Below are positions 51,299 through 59,182 of a stretch of DNA of 64,000 nt, piece after piece. Each line of letters begins with the position of its first letter. The stretch's first letter is position 1. The position numbers and the translations under genes are program-made. Source of the DNA: Atrina japonica (taxonomy: Eukaryota > Mollusca > Bivalvia > Pterioida > Pinnidae). Below the pieces are notes generated by a model. The model was not told the DNA's origin. It did not search any database and saw only the letters and a list, made by a program, of their open reading frames with translations. The stretch is from contig BROG01000367.1 in the NCBI GenBank assembly GCA_030159075.1, forward strand, positions 434,001-498,000. The letters run 5' to 3'.

Positions 51299-51447
51299 TC
51301 AGCGTCGGAAGCAAATTGAAAGTGGGGGGCTAAACCAACTTAAAACACATACACACGCCAGAAACGTCCAATTTTTAACACTTATGTCTATCTTTGCAAA
51401 AAAAGTGGGGGAGCCCCCCCATAGCCCCCCCGGTACCGACGCCTATG
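51299..51447. mobile_element. foldback element with G-rich/C-rich ends
   Basis: CATCAGCGTCGGAAGCA..GGGGGGCTA at the left is matched, inverted, by TAGCCCCCCC..CCGACGCCTATG at the right (about 150 bp overall). It is a non-autonomous element or solo foldback. Confidence 0.65.
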
Positions 51448-51568
51448 GATCTTATTTAAGACTTTAACATGGAAAAGTTTTCTAAGCTTATGTGTAGAAA
51501 TCGATCTATGTAAAAATAGCATGTAGTAAAATTGAGTTTCAAAGAATGGAACTAATTCATGTACCACT

Positions 51569-51705
51569 TGATACCCGATAACGTTTGTACGGGGCTATTG
51601 TTTCTATTGGTGGTGGAACGTAAATATACGTAATCTTCCCGCTAAGTGCGCTATATCGTCTTTAAATGTTCCATCACCAACAGAAACAATAGTTATCGGG
51701 TATCA
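51569..51705. repeat. long hairpin at the left border of the viral element
   Basis: Left arm 51569-51619 and right arm 51668-51705 are reverse complements (TGATACCCGATAAC, TATTGTTTCTATTGGTG). The left arm carries 13 extra bases (GTTTGTACGGGGC, 51583-51595) that have no partner on the right. The loop is 51620-51667. A short GT run follows, then the composition turns GC-rich. Confidence 0.75.
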
Positions 51706-51719
51706 CGTGTGTGTGTGTG

Positions 51720-51944
51720 GTATTATACCGATCCGAGGGCACTTTGCACTCGATGACCCTCAACCCCCTCTAAAACCTGCTAAAAATAGAAAAAACGGGA
51801 ATTCCCCCCTAGCTGCCGCCGTCTCCTCTTCCACTAGTCTATTAATAGTCGCGAGTTCCGATCGTTTCCCCGCGGTCGGCGTCTATGTCATTTCGGGGTA
51901 ATTTTGATCATCGCTTAAAGAAAAAGCTCTCTACCTAAAAAGCA
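51720..51944. other. left terminal non-coding region of the viral element
   Basis: About 225 bp with no supportable gene, GC-richer than the host and with pyrimidine-rich runs (CCCTCAACCCCCTCTAAAAC). It would be the place for the left terminal inverted repeat and the polymerase promoter. An A-rich leader (TAAAAAGCA) directly precedes the ATG at 51945. Confidence 0.5.
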
Positions 51945-54900
51945 ATGAACGTCTTGAGAGGTATAAAGCGTTTATACAATGCAGGTAAATGGGGATATAA
52001 GAAAGTCACCGAAACCGTTTGGGACTACGTGACGGGCTCGTCGACGGAAGAGCAGACGAAAGAGACCGTCAGACGTAAGTTACGACGGACGTTGAATGAA
52101 GGAACTCGGGGACGCTTCTTCCGGGATGCAACGCAAGAGAATTAGATCTCAATATAAAAAAAATCTACAGGAGGATCTTTCCAAAGGCGTTACCCAGGTT
52201 GAAGAAAAGCGAAACGTCAGACGGAATCTGCGACGGACGTTGAACGAAGAACTCGGGGAAGGCGTCGCCCAAATCGATCGAAAACGAAGGCGACGTCGCG
52301 AGCTCGATTTGGGCGATAGTTTCCAACACTTCTATACCAGCTATAAAAAAGACGTCCGTCAACATATCCATCGAGCCGATCTCCGAGCGTTGTTGGAGTA
52401 TTTTAAAGACGACTTCATCTCTAAGATGACCGACGAACTGAGAAAGAGTCCCATCAAGATCCAAATTCAAGTGGAACAGCGATTCAAGCATGGCATCTTA
52501 GAGGACAGGCAAGTCACGCAACTCCACAAAACTCGCCAACACGTTATTATGAGAGAAGACGAGATCGAAGATGTGTTTAAGAGCATGATCGAAGAGTTGA
52601 TGGATTCCCTCGATAAAACCGTTCAGGCGGGGTCAGGGTGGGTCATCGACGACGCTGAAATGATCTATTTGAATATTGGTAAATACCAACCGCCCTTGGG
52701 AGCCTCCTATTTCAAGTTACCCGAGCAGATCGCGAAAAAACAGGCCATCATCAACGTTCAAAACAAGGATCAGAGGTGTTTCATGTATAGCGTATTGGCA
52801 TGTCTATTTCACGCCAATGTTAAATATAGCCATCGTAGACCTCAAAACTATTTACCGTTCACCGAGTTGTACGACTTCCGATGCATCGATTATCCGACGT
52901 CGTTGAAGCAGATCCCCACATTCGAACGTCGCAACGAACTCGCCGTCAACGTTCTCGGGTGGACGAAGAAGAACGGGTTCTTCCCTTATTACATATCGGA
53001 AAGATTTAACGATCGCGAAGTCAATCTGTTGTTGCTAGAGGAAGAGGGTAATGGGCATTATTCTTGGATTAAGAACACGTCCAGATTGATTTCCTCTCAC
53101 TCAAAAGTTGGTCACAAATCCTATCCGTGCCTTCGATGTCTCCAAATCCTATCCAGCGAGAAGGTTTACGAAAAGCACCGAGCCGATTGTCGCGGCATCA
53201 ACAATCCGGCCATGAAACCCATCATGCCCGAGGAGGGGAAGAATATTCTCAAGTTTAAGAACGAGGCTCACAAACAGCCCGTCCACGCCACGATCTATGC
53301 CGATTTCGAGTGCATCGTTTCACCCCTGGACGAAGAGGCGGGAGATAAAACGACGAAGACGTCGAAGCACATTCCGTCGGGATACTGTTACGTCGTCGTC
53401 TGGAGATCGAAGAATGGCGTCGAGAAGATCGAAGAGCCCGTACTCTATCGCGGCGACGACGGCGTCGTGAAACATTTCATGGATAATCTGAGACGAGAAG
53501 AAGAGAAGATTAAAAACGTCGAGAAAAAGAAGCTTCGCATGACAGACGAGGATGAAAAACGTTTTAGACAGGCTAAGCTATGTCACGTCTGCGGAGACGA
53601 ATTCTCGAGGAATTTAAGCGCGTATATATCTCTGTGGACTCGGAGAAAGAAACTTCTTCGGGAACTGAACGACTTACCCGGTCAGGAACGTCGCGGCGTC
53701 ATAAAGACCGAGATCGACGACATCATGAAAGAGATCAACTCCGGGGAATACGATCTCGTCAAGGTCAGAGATCACTGCCACGTCTCCGGCGAGTTTCGAG
53801 GCGCCGCGCACAACAAGTGCAACAGGTTATTGAGAAGGGCAAATCACATCCCCGTCGTCTTTCACAACCTGCGAGGATACGATTCTCATCTGATATTAGC
53901 CGAGATGAAGGTAGACAAGTCCACCAACTGCATTCCGATGAATCAGGAGAAGTTCATCAGCTTTTCCGTCGGTTCTTTACGATTCATCGATAGTTTCCAG
54001 TTTTTGTCGTGCGGTCTGGAGACGCTGGTTAAAAATCTAAAGGACTATCCCATCACGAAATCCGTGTTCGGCGAGGAGGACGTCTCGCTCCTGACGAGAA
54101 AGGGAGTCTATCCCTACGAGTACATGGACTCTTTCGCCAAGTTCGAGGAGACGTCCCTACCGCCCAGGGAGGCTTTCCACAGCACGCTGTCGGACGCCGA
54201 CATCTCTCCGGCGGAATACGAGCACGCTCGGACCGTCTGGAACAAACGCGGATGCGAGACCATGGGCGATTACCACGATCTCTATCTGAAGACGGACGTG
54301 ATCCTGCTGGCCGACGTGTTCGAAAGAGTTCCGCAACATCTCTCTGAATCACTACGCGTTGGATCCCGCTCACTACTACACGGCTCCCGGCTTGGCCTGG
54401 GACGCGGCGTTGCTGACCTCCGAGATCGAGTTGGAGCTGTTGACCGATTACGACATGCATCTGTTCGTGGAAAAGGGGATCCGAGGCGGGATCACCTACG
54501 TCCCTCAACGTCATTCCAAGGCGAACAACAAGTACTTGAAAGACTACGATCCCTCGCAAAAAACCGTCTCAGTACATCATGTATCTAGACGCCAACGCGC
54601 TCTACAGCGAAAGCCCTGTCTCATCCCCTACCCTAACCGCAACTTCGAATGGGTCGAGGACGTGCCCGATCCGTGCCGTCCGTCTGAAGGAAAAGGGCTA
54701 CATCCTGGAAGTCGATCTGGAGTATCCGAAAGCGTTACACGACTCGCACAACAATTATCCGCTGGCTCCGGAGTCGATGAAGGTCGATCCCCGACGATCT
54801 GTTCCGACTATCAGAAGGGACTGATGAGGGAGTACGAGATGCGCGGACGCGGGTCCCAGGAAGCTCGTTCCCAATCTCCGCGACAAGAAGGAGTACGTCG

Positions 54901-55846
54901 TGCACTACGAGACGCTAAAACTCTACCTGGAGCTGGACTGAAGTTGACGCGAGTGCACCGCGTTCTACAGTTCGACGAGAAGCCGTGGCTCGCGAGCTAC
55001 ATCCAAAAGAACACTAGTCTCCGTCAATGCGCCAAAAACGATTTCGAGAAGGACTTCTTCAAGCTCATGAACAACGCCGTCTTCGGCAAGACCATGGAAA
55101 ACAAACGGAACAGAACGGAGTTGAAGATCGTCTCCGCCGTCGATAAAGATAAAAAGATCCAAAAGTTGATCGCCTCGCCCGCTTACGACGGGTTGACAAG
55201 ATCAACGACGACAAAACACGGTCTTTCTTCCACTTCAAACCGACCACCGTCAAGTTAGACAAACCCATCTACTGCGGTCTGGCGATCTTGGACTTGTCCA
55301 AACGTCTGATGTACGGCTGGTATTACAAGCACCTGAAACACAGGTACGGCGTCGATTGCAATCTGCTGTACACGGACACGGACTCGTTGATCGTGGAGAT
55401 ACGGACGGACGACGTTTATAAAGACATGCTGGAAGACGAGGACGAGTACGACTTTTCCAATTTCCAAGACGATCATCTCCCTACGTTCCCGCGAACAAGA
55501 ACGAAGAACAAGAAGGTGATCGGCAAGTTCAAGGACGAATGCGGAGGGAAACCCGTCAGAGAGTTCGTCGGCCTGAGACCCAAGATGTACGCCACGTTGA
55601 TGGACGACGATAGCGTTTCCAAACGAGCGAAAGGCGTGAGACGATGCGTCTTGAAAAATAAGATAGACTTCCACGATTACAGGGAGGCTCTCTTTCACGA
55701 CGTTCGGACGTCGCATCCGATGCACAGTCTGCGATCCTTCAATCAGATCATCTACGGGATCCGACAGGAAAAGACGACGTTGGATCCCCTGGACACTAAA
55801 TTACGCATTCGGGGAGGATCGCGTTCACACTCGCGCTTTCGATTAA
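51945..55846 (+). CDS. polB: family B DNA polymerase, protein-primed type (frame-broken)
   Basis: It would replicate the viral DNA from a protein primer. The first frame (51945-52100) shifts by one base near 52101. The next runs open to about 54325 and encodes a basic N-terminus, a Cys-His module (C228, H321 of that frame), a C2H2 finger (CLRC..HRADC), exonuclease motif I (YADFEC), an endonuclease VII-like zinc region (CHVCG, DHCHVSG, HNKC), motif II (FHNLRGYDSH) and motif III (YLKTDVILLAD). The palm follows in shifting frames: motif A YLDANALY (54579), motif B LMNNAVFGKTMEN (about 55065) and motif C YTDTDSL (about 55370). Further breaks lie near 54325, 54567, 54612, 54675, 54790, 54850, 54940, 55197 and 55798. 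The stop is taken as TAA at 55844. The size of about 1,300 codons fits the large adintovirus-type enzymes. Confidence 0.9.
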
Positions 55847-55877
55847 TTTATAATGTCTATATCATTATAAATTATCA

Positions 55878-56799
55878 TCATTCCACGATCAGCAATTCTT
55901 CGCGCACGAACCCTCTGGTGGGCGTCTTGGGATTTCTTCCCGGAGTGTCCTTCAGGTAATAGACGTCGATGCCCTGCATGTTGAACTGTCGTTCGATCTC
56001 GTGTTTGTCCACCGACCAGATGGGATCGGTGGCTCTACGTTTCTGCGGGAGGTAATTTTCTCACGGTGTCGTCCTTGTTCGCCTCGGCGGGCAGGTAGAG
56101 GAATCGGACTCTGTTGAACGGTCCTATCGGCGATCGGGCGGGAGCGTGTTGTTCTTCCGGTTCGGTGGGAGAGTGCGTCTCGTCGTTGAGCGTCTCGATG
56201 ATCACCTTCTTGCCGGTCTTGCCCTTCCCCATCTTGTTCGCCTTCATCTCTTCGGCGTACTGATGGGCGAAGAGCCGTTCTCCCAACGTCTTGTTGAATC
56301 GTTCGACGATGGCCTGGTCGCGATGGACGTCCACTCGCCCCGTCCTGATCTTCGCGTCGTGTTTCGTCATGAGCGCGCGGACCTTTCCCATGAATTCTTT
56401 CCCGGGATCGACCTGCAGCAACTTGGGATACGTCAGTCGTCGTTCGTAGATGCGTTCGAAGGCTTCCGCCACGGCCTCGCTGCTTCGGGCCGTCAACGCT
56501 TCGGCCTCCTTGTACCGCGTGCCCACGTCGGCCACCGTCAACGCGTATTTGTACGTCTTCCCGTCCACCCTATCGTGCGGCAGGTACAGGAGATCGGCTT
56601 GGTGGATGTCGTTTTCTTTGACAATTTCGAATCGGGGTCGGACGATCTTCTTGGGAGCGGGTAAGTAAATCTGCCAGACGTCTTGTTTTTTCAAGAAGTC
56701 GAAGGCTTCCTTCTCGCCGACTTTAGCCGCCTTGGCTAATTTTTTGACGGCGGTCCATCCCTTCCAGTAACCTCGGGGACTGTAATAGATCTCTTCCAT
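55878..56799 (-). CDS. int: retrovirus-type (rve) DDE integrase
   Basis: It would insert the viral DNA into host chromosomes. The frame from the ATG at 56799 is open to 56035. It encodes an N-terminal helical region (SPRGYWKGWTAVKKLAKAA), WQIYLPAPKKI, then a catalytic core with D in IHQADLLYLPHD, D in LQVDPGKEFMG and E in QAIVERFNKTLGERL. All three catalytic acids are present. An apparent stop near 56035 reflects a one-base shift. The shifted frame continues with RATDPIWSV, YYLKDTPGRN and TRGFVREELLIVE to a TGA at 55878, a chromo/SH3-like tail typical of Polinton integrases. It converges on polB with a 31-bp gap. Confidence 0.9.
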
Positions 56800-56812
56800 C
56801 GTTTTGTTTATT

Positions 56813-57214
56813 TTACGTCGTTAATTTTTTAACGCCGTAGAACACGAGTCCCGTTCCCACGATCACGAAGAGGAGTTCCTTGTCTTTTTGTTCTTCCGAG
56901 GGTTGATAGAAATCGCTCAACTTCGGTTCGGGCGGCATCACCGCTTCTTCCGTCATCTGCGAGTAGAGTCGCATGGCGGCATCCACTTCTTTGTAGGTGT
57001 ACAGGGAATGTCCTTCTTTCCTGAGTCTCTCGTTGAGAAAATCTAATCGCTTCGTGCGTTTTCGTGATTCCACCGATCTCTAGCCGCGGTCAGTTTTTCC
57101 CATCGCTTCGTCGTGCCTCTTCTGTTCTTCGTGATTCGAGAATAGAAATTGTGAACCCGAGAAGGCGAGAGCATTGACTGCCGCGCCTCCTATCATCATC
57201 GCGATCGTTGCCAT
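56813..57214 (-). CDS. small protein with two hydrophobic ends (frame-broken)
   Basis: The ATG at 57214 opens a hydrophobic N-terminus (MATIAMMIGGAAVNALAFSG) and a charged stretch (HEEQKRHDEAMGK) that meets an in-frame TAG at 57080-57082. Downstream in the same frame a coding-looking segment continues (DFLNERLRKEGHSL) to a C-terminal membrane segment (LLFVIVGTGLVFYGVKK). A short piece between about 57105 and 57045 reads better in another frame, so two compensating indels are more likely than two genes. Total about 133 codons. It lies 13 bp from the integrase start. Role unknown; a virion membrane protein is an inference. Confidence 0.6.
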
Positions 57215-57242
57215 TTTTTTTTTTTTAAATAGAATTTTTAGT

Positions 57243-57467
57243 TTATTTCATGATATCGGCGGGGATGATACCCTTCTTGACCAGCATGTCTTTGGTGTAC
57301 TCGGCTAAAACGTAGTCGACGAAGACCATCCCGAGATCCTTCGGATCTAGATCCAGCTTGGGCGATGTCGTCTTGAGGAACTTCTTGGAAACTTGCGCGT
57401 ACAACGTGGCGATTCCCGTCACGACGGCCGCGTGATATGCGGTGTTGACCAAATCCTTTTCACTCAT
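57243..57467 (-). CDS. 74-residue protein, unknown function
   Basis: Intact frame from ATG 57467 (MSEKDLVNTAYHAAVV) with a moderately hydrophobic helix GIATLYAQVSKKFLK and a C-terminal MVFVDYVLAEYTKDMLVKKG. Preceded directly by CATATAAAA, the A-tract promoter-like motif seen before other genes of this element. The ITLYAQ/ATLYAQ wording is shared with the protein at 58539-58778, suggesting a distant duplication. No known family recognised. Confidence 0.65.
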   Translation of the reverse strand: MSEKDLVNTAYHAAVVTGIATLYAQVSKKFLKTTSPKLDLDPKDLGMVFVDYVLAEYTKDMLVKKGIIPADIMK

Positions 57468-57477
57468 TTTTATATGA
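57468..57477 (-). promoter_or_regulatory. TATA/A-tract motif abutting the start codon
   Basis: On the minus strand TCATATAAAA runs straight into ATG (57467). The same design occurs at 57858 and 58125. Confidence 0.5.
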
Positions 57478-57485
57478 AAAAATTA

Positions 57486-57857
57486 TTATTTATCGGATTT
57501 TACCGGCCACGTCGTGCTGTTGTTCGAGTTGTAGATCTCGTCGCAGTAAGTGTCCATCGTGCAGAGCATGTGTCCGATGTCGTTGTCGATGAGGTTTTCG
57601 TCGTCCGTCGTGTGGTGGTGGTGATGCATGACGCGAGCGTCCGCATTAAAGTCGGCGACGTCGTAGCCGGTCGCGTGCGAATGAATATGGACGTGCTCGA
57701 TTTCCTTGGTTCTGAAGGTGCTCGCGATTGACCTGGTGATGATGATTCCCGACGCCACCGTCATCGCCGCCGACGCCACCGTCATCGCCGCCGACGCCGC
57801 CGCCATCGCCACATTCAACGTCGTTTCCGCGAACGTTTTCAGTTGGGGAATATACAT
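57486..57857 (-). CDS. membrane protein with Ala-rich repeats and a His-rich tail
   Basis: A 123-residue intact frame from ATG 57857. An Ala/Val/Met-rich N-terminal hydrophobic segment contains a near-duplication (SAAMTVASAAMTVASG, residues 22-37), followed by a basic stop-transfer (STFRTKEIE) and then a His-rich stretch: HVHIHSH and later MHHHHHTTDD. The tail is acidic with several Cys. A single-pass membrane protein is likely. The HVHxH motif just after the membrane segment recurs in the neighbour at 57906-58124. His clusters may bind metal, which is inference. Confidence 0.68.
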   Translation of the reverse strand: MYIPQLKTFAETTLNVAMAAASAAMTVASAAMTVASGIIITRSIASTFRTKEIEHVHIHSHATGYDVADFNADARVMHHHHHTTDDENLIDNDIGHMLCTMDTYCDEIYNSNNSTTWPVKSDK

Positions 57858-57870
57858 TTTTTTATATACC
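57858..57870 (-). promoter_or_regulatory. TATA/A-tract motif abutting the start codon
   Basis: The minus strand reads GGTATATAAAAAA directly before ATG 57857. Confidence 0.55.
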
Positions 57871-57905
57871 GGAAAATATTTTTTTAAATAGTTTTCGTAG
57901 GAGTC

Positions 57906-58124
57906 CTACTCGTAGGGGTTATGGAGGTGGCGGTGAAGAAAGACGTGACCCGTCTCGTCGCCTTTCTTTCTGTCCAACTCGTCGCGGTAGTGGGTGTGGA
58001 CGTGTTTGACTTTCTTGCGTTTTAATACGTTCGCGACTAAGAGCACGCACATGCTCGTGGCGACGATTCCTCCACCCACCATCGGTAGCACTTCCCAAAA
58101 AATATTTCTCGTTGTCACACACAT
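57906..58124 (-). CDS. 72-residue single-pass membrane protein with HVHTH motif
   Basis: An intact frame from ATG 58124. The order is a short N-terminus (MCVTTRNIFWEVLP), one membrane helix (MVGGGIVATSMCVLLVANVL), a basic stretch (KRKKVK), then HVHTHYRDELDRKKGDETGH and a His-rich end (HRHLHNPYE). Same layout as the gene at 57486: hydrophobic helix, Lys/Arg, HVHxH. They may be paralogues or may share a metal-binding design. No known family recognised. Confidence 0.7.
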   Translation of the reverse strand: MCVTTRNIFWEVLPMVGGGIVATSMCVLLVANVLKRKKVKHVHTHYRDELDRKKGDETGHVFLHRHLHNPYE

Positions 58125-58135
58125 TTTTTTATAGT
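58125..58135 (-). promoter_or_regulatory. TATA/A-tract motif abutting the start codon
   Basis: The minus strand reads CACTATAAAAAA directly before ATG 58124. Confidence 0.55.
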
Positions 58136-58146
58136 GAAATAGATTT

Positions 58147-58527
58147 TTATTTAATACATTTCGTGGGGATTGGAGACGTCTTCTTTAGGTTCTGGAGGAG
58201 GAGGAGTCGGTGTCGGTTTTTCCTGTACAACATCACTCCGACGACCGCGAGTCCTCCGCCGATCGCTAGCCATTTCCAGCTATCCTGGCCATTGGTCTGG
58301 CTATTAGCATTGCTATCCTGGCTATTAGCATTGCTATCCTGGCTATTAGCATTGCTATCCTGGCTATTAGCATTGCTATCCTGGTCATTAGTATTGCTAT
58401 TAGCATGGCTATCCCGACTATTAGCAGCATGGCTATTCTGACGACTCCATCTCTTTTGCGCTCCCTTCTTCCCCGCTTCCTGACGTTTCGGATTCTTTTG
58501 TTTCTCCATTAATTCTTCCATATTCAT
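58147..58527 (-). CDS. 126-residue protein with SNANSQD tandem repeats and one membrane helix
   Basis: ATG at 58527 (MNMEELMEKQ) is chosen over longer in-frame readings because upstream codons overlap the next gene. Basic N-terminus (AGKKGAQKRWSRQN), then a hydrophilic Asn/Ser/Asp region with about five copies of a 7-residue repeat SNANSQD, then a membrane helix (WLAIGGGLAVVGVMLY), then a basic tail (RKNRHRLLL). The repeat is a 21-bp DNA minisatellite at about 58297-58410. A spike-like or surface-exposed stalk is possible, but this is inference. No homology recognised. Confidence 0.65.
   Translation of the reverse strand: MNMEELMEKQKNPKRQEAGKKGAQKRWSRQNSHAANSRDSHANSNTNDQDSNANSQDSNANSQDSNANSQDSNANSQTNGQDSWKWLAIGGGLAVVGVMLYRKNRHRLLLLQNLKKTSPIPTKCIK
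58297..58410. repeat. 21-bp minisatellite inside a coding region
   Basis: About five units of TGGCTATTAGCATTGCTATC plus one base, with edge units diverged. The length is a multiple of three, so copy changes keep the frame. Confidence 0.85.
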
Positions 58528-58538
58528 CACCTTTTTTT

Positions 58539-58778
58539 CTATTCCCTCCGATTTTTTAAATCCCTTATATAGCGGCTGGACGTGGCGGCGAGACTGAGAG
58601 GGGCCAGGTAGGAACCGAAGTGGTAGAACAGGCTGCAGCACGCTTCGCCGATGGCCGCGTCGAGGAAGGGATCTTCGCTCAGTTCTTCGATCAGTTTAGG
58701 TTCGTTCTGCAGATCGCAGAAATATTTTAGACTCTGGGCGTACAGCGTGATGATGGAATTGGCAATGGATTTACTCAT
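58539..58778 (-). CDS. 79-residue protein, unknown function
   Basis: Starts at ATG 58778 (MSKSIANSIITLYAQ). An ATG two codons earlier (58784) is also possible. The body is LIEELSEDPFLDAAIGEACC with a hydrophobic stretch SLFYHFGSYLAPLSLAAT. The start overlaps the stop of the upstream gene (ATGAGTAA, 58771-58778), a coupling often seen in compact viral genomes. It shares the TLYAQ wording with the 57243 gene. Confidence 0.6.
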   Translation of the reverse strand: MSKSIANSIITLYAQSLKYFCDLQNEPKLIEELSEDPFLDAAIGEACCSLFYHFGSYLAPLSLAATSSRYIRDLKNRRE

Positions 58779-58982
58779 GCGCATGCCGAGTCGCGCGTTT
58801 GAGCAGACGATTTAGATTGTCCAGTTCCTTCTCGCTCATCTTGTTCAGATCGGCGACGGTCACGTCTTTTCCCCAGGAAGTGACGAGATCGTCCCGATCC
58901 GACGATGGTCGCTAAACCTGTCCTTGATCGACTCGTCGACCGTCGTCTCGGCAACGTTCGTTAGTATCTCGTCCATGTTCAT
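58771..58982 (-). CDS. about 70-residue small protein (one frameshift)
   Basis: ATG at 58982 opens MNMDEILTNVAETTVDESIK. A one-base shift near 58895 moves the reading to a frame that carries TVADLNKMSEKELDNLNRLL and ends at TAA 58771, inside the next gene's start. A TATAAAAAGAAATC leader precedes the ATG. The helical, charged composition suggests a small soluble protein. Not recognised. Confidence 0.5.
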
Positions 58983-59010
58983 GATTTCTTTTTATAAAAA
59001 ATTTTTTTTT

Positions 59011-59163
59011 TTATAAAGCATGCAACAGTCTTCTCAACACGCGTTCCGTGCGACGATGTCGTTCCAAACGCAATACGTGTAGAATCAAGAAGAGGACGAA
59101 TAGGGAACTCACTGCCATGAACGCGAGCAGTGTCAAGATGAGCAGTTCGGCGAAGCGTTTCAT
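59011..59163 (-). CDS. 50-residue single-pass membrane protein
   Basis: An intact short frame from ATG 59163 to TAA 59011. After MKRFAELL comes one strongly hydrophobic helix (LTLLAFMAVSSLFVLFLIL), then a basic tail rich in Arg and Leu (LRLERHRRTERVLRRLL). It follows the 195-residue gene with only a 19-bp gap. The function is unknown. The clean frame in a region where neighbours are broken supports it as a real gene. Confidence 0.6.
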   Translation of the reverse strand: MKRFAELLILTLLAFMAVSSLFVLFLILHVLRLERHRRTERVLRRLLHAL

Positions 59164-59182
59164 CGTTTTGTAATGCTCAGAC

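Noticed and set aside
51707..51901. A 64-codon open frame just before polB
   Set aside because: Begins in a GT microsatellite and lacks coding character. It lies in the expected terminal non-coding region.
53580..53993. Overlapping open frames inside polB
   Set aside because: They are out-of-frame shadows rich in Arg and Ser caused by the GC-rich codons of polB.
56146..56664. A 172-codon plus-strand frame opposite the integrase
   Set aside because: Antisense shadow. The minus frame has the DDE motif.
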